Shown piece by piece: positions 1-6,116 of a stretch of 14,324 nt of DNA. The notes under the pieces were generated by a model. The model was not told where the DNA came from and searched no databases. It saw only the letters and a list, made by a program, of their open reading frames with translations. The stretch's first letter is position 1, and every line of letters begins with the position of its first letter. A program made the position numbers and the translations under genes. Origin of the DNA: JAWODU01 sp046483125 (lineage in GTDB: Bacteria; Verrucomicrobiota; Kiritimatiellia; UBA8416; JAWODU01); the NCBI GenBank assembly GCA_046483125.1, contig JAWODU010000120.1, forward strand, positions 1-14,324, given 5' to 3'.

Positions 1-17
1 ATCGAACCGCGATCTCA

Positions 18-89
18 CCGCTTCTGCTTCGTTTCCGCGGGCTGAGCGTATACGAATACAGCTCAGCCCGCGGGGCCTTGCAGAAGCGG
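18..89. repeat. Long imperfect stem-loop (about 27 paired bases)
   Basis: Three nested inverted arms are visible. CCGCTTCTGC (18-27) pairs with GCAGAAGCGG (80-89). CCGCGGGCTGAGC (35-47) pairs with GCTCAGCCCGCGG (61-73). GTAT (48-51) pairs with ATAC (56-59) around the loop ACGA. Internal loops are 28-34 and 74-79. There is no T-run on either side, so it is not a plain intrinsic terminator. It could be a palindromic repetitive element or a structured RNA end of a gene upstream of the window. The structure is directly seen; its role is unknown. Confidence 0.75.
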
Positions 90-144
90 CAAGCTTGCGA
101 TCCGATTTGCGAATCCTCCGGAAGCGAAATGCGTGACGCAACAG

Positions 145-196
145 CCCGCATCGCTGGCGGCGACTGGAAGCTCTACTGCGCCGCCGGACGCGATGC
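145..196. repeat. Second stem-loop with a motif repeated before lpxK
   Basis: GCATCGC (148-154) pairs with GCGATGC (190-196), and GGCGGCG (156-162) pairs with CGCCGCC (179-185), giving a 14-bp stem with a one-base bulge on one side and four on the other. The left arm lies in a 20-base segment (145-164) that recurs at 658-677 (allowing one-base registration) with a single T/G difference, as CCCGCATCGC[T/G]GGCGGCGAC. The two copies lie at opposite ends of the repeat-rich leader. No coding potential was recognised. Confidence 0.6.
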
Positions 197-203
197 AATG
201 GGA

Positions 204-470
204 GACTAAGTGTAGGGACTAAGTGTCTCTCCCATCTTAATCCCAATCTTAATTTCAGTCTTAATTTCTGACTCTTAATCGACCCGCTTAGTCGCCACCC
301 TTTCCGCCGCGGCCGCGGCGGACGGTTACACTTAGTCGCCAAACTTGACCCATTCCTTCTCAACAACTACGGGCAAAGCGGGTCGAGTAAGCGTAAACGA
401 GTAGGTGTGGGGACTAAGTGTCCCTTCTTCCCCGTCTTAATCCCCATCTTAATCCCAATCTTAATCTCTC
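204..470. repeat. TTAAT minisatellite and direct repeats
   Basis: GACTAAGTGT occurs exactly at 204-213, 217-226 and 412-421, and inverted at 328-337. The 20-mer ATCTTAATCCCAATCTTAAT occurs exactly at 234-253 and 446-465. Around these, units close to CTTAATCCCAAT repeat with a period of about 12 bases (236-280 and 435-470). CTTAGTCGCC occurs at 287-296 and 331-340, flanking a palindrome. Apparent reading frames here, such as the Ile/Pro/Leu-rich stretch from 407, simply read the repeat and are not called as genes. Confidence 0.75.
304..321. repeat. 18-bp perfect GC palindrome, core of a dispersed repeat
   Basis: CCGCCGCGGCCGCGGCGG is a perfect 18-base palindrome. It is flanked by CTTAGTCGCC direct repeats (287-296, 331-340) and, further out, by TCGACCCGC (279-287) and its reverse complement at 378-386. 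Its right half runs into CGCGGCGGACGG (314-325), a 12-mer repeated exactly at 3023-3034 and 5897-5908. Confidence 0.65.
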
Positions 471-508
471 CCTCTGTCATCCGTCGTCTGCCCTCCGTCC
501 CGACCTTC

Positions 509-628
509 GGCGAACATGGTTCGCCTCCTGCATGTACGCGTGAGGACACGCGTTACTACACCTTCCGACATTGTAGTAGGGGGTGTCTCACCCGCAGGGC
601 TTCTGTAGGAGCCGATCCCCCTATCGGC
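509..628. repeat. Array of four short REP-like hairpins
   Basis: Four small perfect hairpins follow one another. GGCGAAC/GTTCGCC is at 509-525 (loop of 3). ACGCGTG/CACGCGT is at 536-553 (loop of 4). GGGTG/CACCC is at 581-593 (loop of 3). GCCGAT/ATCGGC is at 611-628 (loop of 6). The last two are each preceded by TGTAG (TTGTAGTAGG, TCTGTAGGA), and GGCGAAC appears both at 509 and just after the last hairpin. The TGTAGGAGC-hairpin layout resembles bacterial REP elements that depend on RAYT transposases, but no RAYT gene is in the window. The hairpins are seen; REP identity is inference. Confidence 0.55.
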
Positions 629-756
629 GAACATCTGAAATCCGTGGCTGTTCCCCTCCCGCATCGCGGGCGGCGACAGCGTGAGGGGCGAAAAGCGGGG
701 TGTTGAGCGGGCTCGACATGGGGGGGGCGGGTGATTTAGGATTGGGCACGCGAGTC
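629..756. other. Leader upstream of lpxK, no clear promoter
   Basis: This stretch holds a small hairpin CCCGC/GCGGG (658-670) within a possible outer stem CCCCTC (653-658) / GAGGGG (683-688), and a G-run (720-727). I see no convincing -35/-10 pair and no gene. It presumably carries the 5' leader of lpxK. Confidence 0.35.
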
Positions 757-1947
757 ATGAAAAAAAGAAATATCAGACAGAACCCGCTTGAGAGAATGGA
801 ACGTTTTCTCGTCGGGCTGATTGAACGTCCGGACGCCGGCGAGTACGCCGGCCGCGGCGTCCGGACGCTGTTGTGGATACTCCGTCAGATGTCCCGGGCT
901 TACGGCGCGGTAATGGGCATGCGCCTTTTTCTTTACGGGAAAGGAGCGTTTCGTCATCACACGCTCGGCTGTCAGGTCATAAGCGTGGGGAACCTGACCG
1001 TTGGAGGAACCGGCAAGACGCCGGTTGTGGAAATTTTCGCCGGGGAACTGCAGAAAGCGGGGCGGCGGGTGGCGGTTCTGAGCCGGGGTTACAAAAAGAA
1101 GAAGCCTCCCCTGATGAAGCGTCTTGCCGACGCCCTGACGTTTCGGGAAATGAGGCGGTCGCCGCGTGTGGTATCCGACGGCCGGACGATGCTTCTGGAT
1201 TCGGAGATGAGCGGGGACGAACCTTACATGCTGGCATCGAATCTTCCGGAAGTAGCCGTCCTTGTGGACAAGAACAGGGTCAAAAGCGGCCGTTACGCGA
1301 TAAACAAGCTGGGATGCGATACGCTTGTTCTCGACGACGGTTTTCAGTACATGGCGTTGAAGCACAGGCTGGAAATAGTACTGGTTGACAAGACAAATCC
1401 GTTCGGAAACGAGCACGTTCTGCCGCGCGGTCTTCTGCGCGAACCGGTAAAGAACATTTCGAGGGCGGATTTCATATTTATCACGAAATCCGACGGCAAG
1501 AATTCGGAAGAATTGAAGAAAAGACTGCGGAGTCTTAACTCTCACGCGGAAATCATCGAATGCCGGCACTGTCCGAGGTACCTTGAGGACGTGTTTTCCG
1601 CCGAACAGAAGAGCCTGGGCTATCTGAAGGGGCTGGACGTGATGGTTCTTTCCGGCATAGCGGCCCCGGACGGGTTTGAAAAGGAAGTCGAAAGCCGCGG
1701 GGCGAGGATTGTGGACAAGAGAAGGTTCGCGGACCACCATCGTTACACCCAGCAGGAATTGATAGACATAATCAACAGGAGCAGAAACGTGAAGGCCGCG
1801 GCGATCATAACAACGGAAAAGGACGCCGTGCGGTTCCCGAAACTGGAGCGGTGCGACGTGCCGGTCTATTTTCTCCGGGTGGATATCGAAATACTGAGCG
1901 GGGCCGAAGACTTCGAGGACTGCATTTCTCACATATGTTTCAGATAA
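757..1947 (+). CDS. lpxK: Tetraacyldisaccharide 4'-kinase LpxK
   Basis: LpxK phosphorylates the 4'-position of tetraacyldisaccharide-1-phosphate to make lipid IVA, at the cytoplasmic face of the inner membrane. From the chosen start the protein has 396 residues. A membrane-associated N-terminal helix (about residues 34-60) precedes VISVGNLTVGGTGKTP, the P-loop, with its lysine at 87. LVLDDGFQY has its Asp pair at 193-194, and an ADHH motif has histidines at 327-328, as expected for the catalytic region. VVSDG, GDEPYMLA and LVDKNR are also typical. The frame is open from an ATG at 700, but the first 19 residues are Gly-rich and unlike the family. ATG 757 or 796 (MERFLVG, after a GAGAG) is more plausible; no start has a strong ribosome binding site. 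It is longer than the proteobacterial enzyme (about 330) and the C-terminus (LSGAEDFEDCISHICF) resembles Opitutae/Kiritimatiellae LpxK. It lies 16 bases before waaF, probably in one operon. Function is confident; the start is not. Confidence 0.93.
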   Translation: MKKRNIRQNPLERMERFLVGLIERPDAGEYAGRGVRTLLWILRQMSRAYGAVMGMRLFLYGKGAFRHHTLGCQVISVGNLTVGGTGKTPVVEIFAGELQKAGRRVAVLSRGYKKKKPPLMKRLADALTFREMRRSPRVVSDGRTMLLDSEMSGDEPYMLASNLPEVAVLVDKNRVKSGRYAINKLGCDTLVLDDGFQYMALKHRLEIVLVDKTNPFGNEHVLPRGLLREPVKNISRADFIFITKSDGKNSEELKKRLRSLNSHAEIIECRHCPRYLEDVFSAEQKSLGYLKGLDVMVLSGIAAPDGFEKEVESRGARIVDKRRFADHHRYTQQELIDIINRSRNVKAAAIITTEKDAVRFPKLERCDVPVYFLRVDIEILSGAEDFEDCISHICFR

Positions 1948-1963
1948 TTGGATTTACCGTAAA

Positions 1964-2977
1964 ATGGGTGAGAAGGTAGTCATTTGCGTTCCCAACTGGC
2001 TCGGCGACTCGATAATGAGCATGCCGGCCGTGCAGAGGTACAGGATCCTGTATCCCGAAAACCGGATCACCGTCCTGGTAAAGGAAGCGCTGGCGGGCCT
2101 GTGGCGGATGCAGTCCGCCGCGGATGACGTAATCAGTTTTCAGCCTTCCCTTACGGGCACGTTCAGTGCGGCGGGCAGAATTCGCGCCGGGGGTTTCGAT
2201 CAGGCGTACGTGTTCCCGAATTCTTTCAGGTCTGCCCTTATGCCGTTCGCCGCCGGGGTGCCGCGAAGGACCGGGGCGCGCGGACACTGGCGTTCGAATA
2301 TGCTTACGAATATCGTCCGGACGGGCCGGAACGGGTACCGGCCGCACCAGGCGTGGGAATACTGCGACATCCTGGGCGTGTCGGGAGAGATGCGGGATCC
2401 GGGCGTTCCGGAGCTCAGCTTGCCGGCGGGAGCGGAAGAGACCCGCAGGCGGATGAGGGAGGAGACCGGCCCGGTTCCGTGGGCGGCGATAATGCCGGGG
2501 GCCGCGCGCGGTCCGTCGAAAAGATGGCCCGCCGGAAGGTTCGCAGAGACAGGGCGGCAACTCGTAAAACGGAAGGGGTGCATGGTGCTTGTGTTCGGGA
2601 CGGACGAGGACCGGGCGGCCTGCCGTGAAGTGGCGCGCGGCGCAGGCGGTAAGGCGCGAGACCTCAGCGGCAAAACGTCCCTGGAAGATGCCGCGGCACT
2701 GCTCGGGGACTGTGTTCTTGCGGTGACCAACGACAGCGGCGGGATGCACCTTGCCGCCGCGGCCGGGACGAGCGTGGCGGCGGTATTCGGAACAACCGAT
2801 CCGGACAGGACCGGGCCGCTGGGCCGGGGCCACAGGATTGTTTCGGTGCCCGGAGCGCCGAAATCCAGGGATATCAAACCGGGTTCGGTGAGCGGGCGGC
2901 GGTACCTTGAAGCGATAGCTCCCGAAGCAGTGACGAAGGCCGCGATCGAAGTATTCGAGAATAACATGAAAAAATGA
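1964..2977 (+). CDS. waaF: Lipopolysaccharide heptosyltransferase II (GT9 family)
   Basis: A GT-B glycosyltransferase of family 9 that adds heptose from ADP-heptose to the LPS inner core at the cytoplasmic side. At 337 residues it is close to the usual length (about 350). The N-terminal domain begins VVICVPNWLGDSIMSMPA, with the conserved Asp at 15 in the acceptor side. YVFPNSFRSAL and AGVPRRTG follow, a WaaF-type signature. The C-terminal nucleotide-sugar domain has PGAARGPSKRWPAGRFAE, DLSGKTSLEDAAALL and TNDSGGMHLAAAAG (NDSG at 256-259), then VAAVFGTTDPDRTGPLG. The segment GAPKSRDIKP...GRRYLEAIAPE aligns with a region that in many WaaF proteins carries several cysteines; here all are replaced. 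The start ATG follows lpxK by 16 bases without a strong Shine-Dalgarno, consistent with translational coupling. Other heptosyltransferases (WaaC, WaaQ) are possible, but the WaaF match is better. Confidence 0.87.
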   Translation: MGEKVVICVPNWLGDSIMSMPAVQRYRILYPENRITVLVKEALAGLWRMQSAADDVISFQPSLTGTFSAAGRIRAGGFDQAYVFPNSFRSALMPFAAGVPRRTGARGHWRSNMLTNIVRTGRNGYRPHQAWEYCDILGVSGEMRDPGVPELSLPAGAEETRRRMREETGPVPWAAIMPGAARGPSKRWPAGRFAETGRQLVKRKGCMVLVFGTDEDRAACREVARGAGGKARDLSGKTSLEDAAALLGDCVLAVTNDSGGMHLAAAAGTSVAAVFGTTDPDRTGPLGRGHRIVSVPGAPKSRDIKPGSVSGRRYLEAIAPEAVTKAAIEVFENNMKK

Positions 2978-3011
2978 ACACGATGACATGGAGAGAATTT
3001 AGACGGGATCA

Positions 3012-3173
3012 ATCCGCTCCGCCGCGGCGGACGGATCAACAGGATAGTTCGCCGGTAATTATGCGGTTGCGGCCGCATAACTACTGGTATGTTATAGCCT
3101 CCCTGATCCTGTAAATCGTGCTTGGCGGCGTAGTCCGTTGGCTGACGGACGAAGCCCGGGTAGATCCTGTCAG
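3012..3173. repeat. Palindromes plus AACAGGAT-type repeats between waaF and murJ
   Basis: TCCGCCGCGGCGGA (3018-3031) is a perfect palindrome enclosed by ATCCG (3012-3016) and CGGAT (3032-3036). It includes the shared 12-mer CGCGGCGGACGG (3023-3034). TTATGCGG (3059-3066) pairs with CCGCATAA (3073-3080). GTCCGT (3133-3138) pairs with ACGGAC (3145-3150). AACAGGAT (3038-3045) and its inverted form in GATCCTGT (3105-3112 and 3163-3170) match the AACAGGATTTACAGGAT type of intergenic repeat known from many environmental bacteria. No gene or clear terminator was seen here. Confidence 0.6.
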
Positions 3174-3184
3174 AAAATATCCAA

Positions 3185-4789
3185 ATGCGCGGGGACAACG
3201 CAGTGAAGAAACCTCAAGTCATACGTTCGGCGGCGGTAGTGAGCTTCTGGACCACGGTAAGCAGACTGCTGGGACTGGCCAGGCACATCCTGATGGCCGC
3301 GTTCTTCGGCACTTCTCTGGCGCATTCCGCCTTCGTTGTGGCTTTCAGAATACCCAACCTGTTTCGAAGACTGTTCGGAGAGGGAGCGCTTTCAGCCTCG
3401 TTCGTGCCGGTGTTTACCGAGGTATTGGAAAAAGAAGGCAGGGAGGAAGCCTGGAAACTTGCCGGCGCGGCCATGGGACTGCTCAGCGCTTTTCTCGCGG
3501 GAATCGTGCTGGTTGTAGTGGCGGGAGCCCAGGCTTCAATGGCTGTAATGGACCTGAGCGAGAAGGCCGAATCGGTACTTTCACTGCTCAGGATAATGTT
3601 TCCGTATATGTTTTTCATCTGCGTGGTCGCTCTGTGCATGGGGATACTGAATTCATTCGGGCATTTCTTCGTACCTGCGGCAACACCGGTGATACTGAAC
3701 GTTGTATGGATAGCCGCGCTGGTATTCATCTGTCCGTTGTTCGGGGAAAGCCCTGAAAAAAGAATTTATGGAGCGGCGTGGGCAATACTGGCGGCCGGGA
3801 TTATACAGCTTGCGGTCCAGTTCCCGGTATTACTCAGGCTGGGTTTCAAACTGAGACTTTCCCTGCGGCCGACCAAGCGTATCAGGAAGGTGATGATCCT
3901 GATGGTACCGGCCGTTGCGGGAATGGGGGTGTTCCAGATCAACGCCTTGATCGACAGTGTCCTGGCGCTTCTCGTGGCTGGCTGGGCCCCGGCTTCGCTG
4001 TCTTTCGCCCAGTTGATCGTGCACCTGCCTCTCGGCGTTTTCGCCACGGCCCTTGGCACGGTGCTTCTGCCCGCGCTGTCGACGCAGAAAGCCCGTTCGG
4101 AAACGGGCGAGATGCTGAAGACACTGCGCGAAAGCGCCATGGTGATGATGCTGGTTATGATCCCGGCCGCCGTGGGACTCGCAGTGCTCGCCAGGCCGAT
4201 AATCGAGCTTCTCTTTGAGCGCGGCGAATTCGGCGCGCGTTCGACCGTTCTGACGGCGAGGGCGCTGGCGTTTTACGCCCCCGGGCTGGCGGCGTTCGGT
4301 TTTTACAGGATACTGACGCCCGCCTTTTACGCGGCGCAGAACACCAGGAGCCCGGCCAGGGCCGCTCTGTGGACGGTGTGTCTGAACTTTGCGCTTAATC
4401 TGCTGTTCATGTTCACCTGGCCGGAGGGATACAGGCACGCGGGGCTGGCTTTCGCGACGGTTCTGTCCAGCGCAGTAAACTGCGCGGTGCTGGGTGTGCT
4501 GTTGAGCAGGTCGGGCAAATCGCCGGGATGGGGACGAATCGCCGTAAGCGGCTTGAAAATCACGGCGATGGCCGGCGTAATGGGAGCGTACGCGCACTTC
4601 GCGCACGGCGCGCTGAGGGGCGCGGCGGCCGGGTGGGAAATCGGGGGCATCTGGCCGAAACTTGCCGCGGTGTCGGGCGCGGTTGCCTGCGGCATCGCGG
4701 TGTACTCCGCCCTGGTAATCGTTTTCTGCCGGGAGGAGACACGCGTCCTGCGCTCGGCACTGCCGCGCCGAAAGTTCCCTACGGCATAA
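3185..4789 (+). CDS. murJ: Lipid II flippase MurJ (MviN family)
   Basis: A MOP-superfamily integral membrane protein that flips lipid II across the inner membrane for peptidoglycan synthesis. The 534 residues match the usual length (about 510-530). The sequence has repeated hydrophobic segments consistent with the family's 14 helices. The N-terminal signature SRLLGLARHILMAAFFG (26-42) is followed by AFRIPNLFRRLFGEGALS (53-70), including the conserved arginine pair of the transport cavity. GVFQINALIDSVLA (about 248-261) and HLPLGVFATALGTVLLPALS are also diagnostic. The frame opens with ATG 3185, which lacks a Shine-Dalgarno. GTG 3203 (reading MKKPQVIRSAA) is preceded by GGGGA at 3191-3195 with 7-base spacing and starts where the family starts, so it may be the real start. 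The gene follows waaF after a repeat-filled 207-base gap, and its 3' end overlaps the convergent gene by 11 bases. Confidence 0.95.
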   Translation: MRGDNAVKKPQVIRSAAVVSFWTTVSRLLGLARHILMAAFFGTSLAHSAFVVAFRIPNLFRRLFGEGALSASFVPVFTEVLEKEGREEAWKLAGAAMGLLSAFLAGIVLVVVAGAQASMAVMDLSEKAESVLSLLRIMFPYMFFICVVALCMGILNSFGHFFVPAATPVILNVVWIAALVFICPLFGESPEKRIYGAAWAILAAGIIQLAVQFPVLLRLGFKLRLSLRPTKRIRKVMILMVPAVAGMGVFQINALIDSVLALLVAGWAPASLSFAQLIVHLPLGVFATALGTVLLPALSTQKARSETGEMLKTLRESAMVMMLVMIPAAVGLAVLARPIIELLFERGEFGARSTVLTARALAFYAPGLAAFGFYRILTPAFYAAQNTRSPARAALWTVCLNFALNLLFMFTWPEGYRHAGLAFATVLSSAVNCAVLGVLLSRSGKSPGWGRIAVSGLKITAMAGVMGAYAHFAHGALRGAAAGWEIGGIWPKLAAVSGAVACGIAVYSALVIVFCREETRVLRSALPRRKFPTA

Positions 4790-5726
4790 ACGGCAACGGC
4801 GGCAGGGGCGGCGCCGACAGGCTGTTTTTCGTTTTGACTTTCGTGGACGGCGCCTTGCGGCTTTTTATACTCCGGGTCCGGACGGTTTTTTGGGGAAGTA
4901 CGCGCGGCCGCGGGAATGACGGGGTCGGAATTTTAAACGTGGATTTTGTCGGAGTCATCGGCCTGGGCAGAACGCGGTTCAGGGACGAGATGGTTTTTTC
5001 CGCCCGGCGGTGAAGCTCGACCGCGGTTTTGTGAACCGTCTCTCCGGCAATATCGCGCGGCGGCTGTGAAGCGGTCCGGCCGGAGGCGGTGCAGGAGCGG
5101 CGCGTGCACGTGCGCGTTTTCCGGTACGCATACCGGCGGCGGCAGTCGGAAACCGCGACCTCGCAGATGTTCCGGTGCGTGAAGCGCGAGACCGGGACGA
5201 AAACGTAGGAGCTGGAATCGAGGGTGATACGCATGCTTGCACTGCAGCGGCAGGAACTACTGCCGCAGTACGAGCGACAGCAGTGATCGGGAGGCATGGG
5301 AGCCCATCCGCAGTAGCGGTCGGAATACCGCCAGCAGACCCACGCGGGGGACCAGTCGGTACCGGGAACCCAGACCCATCCGTATTCGGGGGTGCGCACC
5401 CACCGGCCGTAGTGGAAGACGGCCCAACCCCATGGATAACAGGAATGCCAGTACCAGCCGTGTTCTGTCCACAGCCAGCGTCCGTCGCTGCAATAGGGGC
5501 GCCACGACCTGACGGTAAAGGTTATGTACGGGCGCCATACCTTGCCGTACGTCCGGTGAATTATCCACTGCCCGTAGGGCAGGAGGGGGCCGTAAAAGGA
5601 GGCGGTGCTGTACACCCTGTGGGTGGTTATTTCCACGGTATCGGGCGGCGCGGCGCGGTATCCGCGGGCAACACAGGGCAGATTCAGGGTCAGGACCAGT
5701 ACAAACGCTGTTATTAAAGTTTTCAT
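4779..5726 (-). CDS. Secreted Trp/Tyr-rich protein, DUF6600-like
   Basis: A 315-residue exported protein of unknown function. Residues 1-21 form a signal peptide (Lys near the N-terminus, then ITAFVLVLTLNLP). Residues about 43-147 are very rich in Trp, Tyr and Gly. Recurring short units include YGQW, YGKVWRPY, SWRPY, GRWLW, YPWGWAVFHYGRWV, YGWVWVPGTDWSPAWV and YCGWAPMPP, the pattern of DUF6600-type proteins in Verrucomicrobiota, Planctomycetota and some Proteobacteria. Residues 131-161 hold seven cysteines, including CC and CRC, and the whole protein has fourteen, suggesting disulfides outside the cytoplasm. The C-terminal part (about 200-315) is basic and Pro/Ser/Thr-rich, probably disordered. 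The start is well set: GGAAAGGAG lies five bases before the ATG. The 3' end overlaps murJ tail-to-tail. Cell-surface or envelope location is inferred; no enzymatic motif was seen. Confidence 0.8.
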   Translation of the reverse strand: MKTLITAFVLVLTLNLPCVARGYRAAPPDTVEITTHRVYSTASFYGPLLPYGQWIIHRTYGKVWRPYITFTVRSWRPYCSDGRWLWTEHGWYWHSCYPWGWAVFHYGRWVRTPEYGWVWVPGTDWSPAWVCWRYSDRYCGWAPMPPDHCCRSYCGSSSCRCSASMRITLDSSSYVFVPVSRFTHRNICEVAVSDCRRRYAYRKTRTCTRRSCTASGRTASQPPRDIAGETVHKTAVELHRRAEKTISSLNRVLPRPMTPTKSTFKIPTPSFPRPRVLPQKTVRTRSIKSRKAPSTKVKTKNSLSAPPLPPLPFMP

Positions 5727-5731
5727 TGGGG

Positions 5732-5740
5732 CTCCTTTCC
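5732..5740 (-). promoter_or_regulatory. Strong ribosome binding site of the DUF6600-like gene
   Basis: On the minus strand GGAAAGGAG is followed by five bases and then ATG (5726-5724). This is the strongest Shine-Dalgarno in the window and fixes the start of the gene. Confidence 0.8.
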
Positions 5741-5857
5741 GTTGATTTTAATGCTTGGACGGAGCCCCGGGCGGATTTATTCAAAAAAATTGGTATTGTT
5801 CAGAAGTTGACGCCTGGCAGAAAAATATCTGATTCCATCCAGGAATGCCGTATGTCT

Positions 5858-6017
5858 GATACACTTACTCGCATTCTTACCCGCCACCCTTGCCGGCGCG
5901 GCGGACGGATACCCTTACCCGACTCACTTCATCGATAAGCCCTTATCACTCAACGAGTAAGCAGGTCGATTAAGTGTATCCTGGTAAGGGTGGCGACGAA
6001 GTGTACGGTTAAGTGTG
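5858..6017. repeat. Nested inverted-repeat element, relative of the 204-421 repeat
   Basis: GATACACTTA (5858-5867) pairs with TAAGTGTATC (5971-5980). CTTACTCG (5864-5871) pairs with CGAGTAAG (5954-5961). CGCCACCCT (5882-5890) and ACCCTTACC (5911-5919) are each inverted in 5983-5995. GATAAG/CTTATC (5934-5947) is a small central hairpin. It shares CGCGGCGGACGG (5897-5908), CGAGTAAGC (5954-5962; also 384-392) and inverted GTCGCCACC (5989-5997; also 291-299) with the upstream region. The rest of the 5727-6098 spacer shows no gene; it must contain the 5' end of the DUF6600-like transcript. Confidence 0.65.
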
Positions 6018-6082
6018 TTCTTCGCCAGCCGTTTCCTGCGGGAGCCCCCGCACACCGCAGGGGTAAACATTTGAACGTTATT

Positions 6083-6116
6083 AAAAAAATCCGCCTGATC
6101 ACCTGACCAGCAGGTG
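6083..6116 (-). terminator. Weak candidate terminator of the large minus-strand gene
   Basis: Reading the minus strand, a CACCTG/CAGGTG stem with a 5-base loop (6116-6100) overlaps the stop codon. It is followed ten bases later by a run of seven T (6089-6083). The gap between stem and T-run is larger than in a standard intrinsic terminator, so this is tentative. Confidence 0.25.

Noticed and set aside
204..470. Possible CRISPR array
   Set aside because: The repeats are short (10-20 bases), mostly adjacent or irregularly spaced, with no uniform unique spacers and no cas genes nearby.
407..706. 99-residue frame in the repeat leader
   Set aside because: Its start reads the 12-base minisatellite (LIPILIPILIS) and the rest spans hairpins; repeats explain it better than a gene.
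736..1932. 398-residue open frame antisense to lpxK
   Set aside because: It mirrors a confidently identified gene in GC-rich DNA, its translation has no recognisable domain, and no ribosome binding site was seen.
1940..2989. Open frames antisense to waaF (also 2200-3198)
   Set aside because: They are composition-driven shadows of waaF; the translations are Arg/Pro-rich and unlike known proteins.
3830..4606. 258-residue frame antisense to murJ
   Set aside because: murJ is certain; the antisense translation is Arg/Gln/His-rich low complexity without a start signal.
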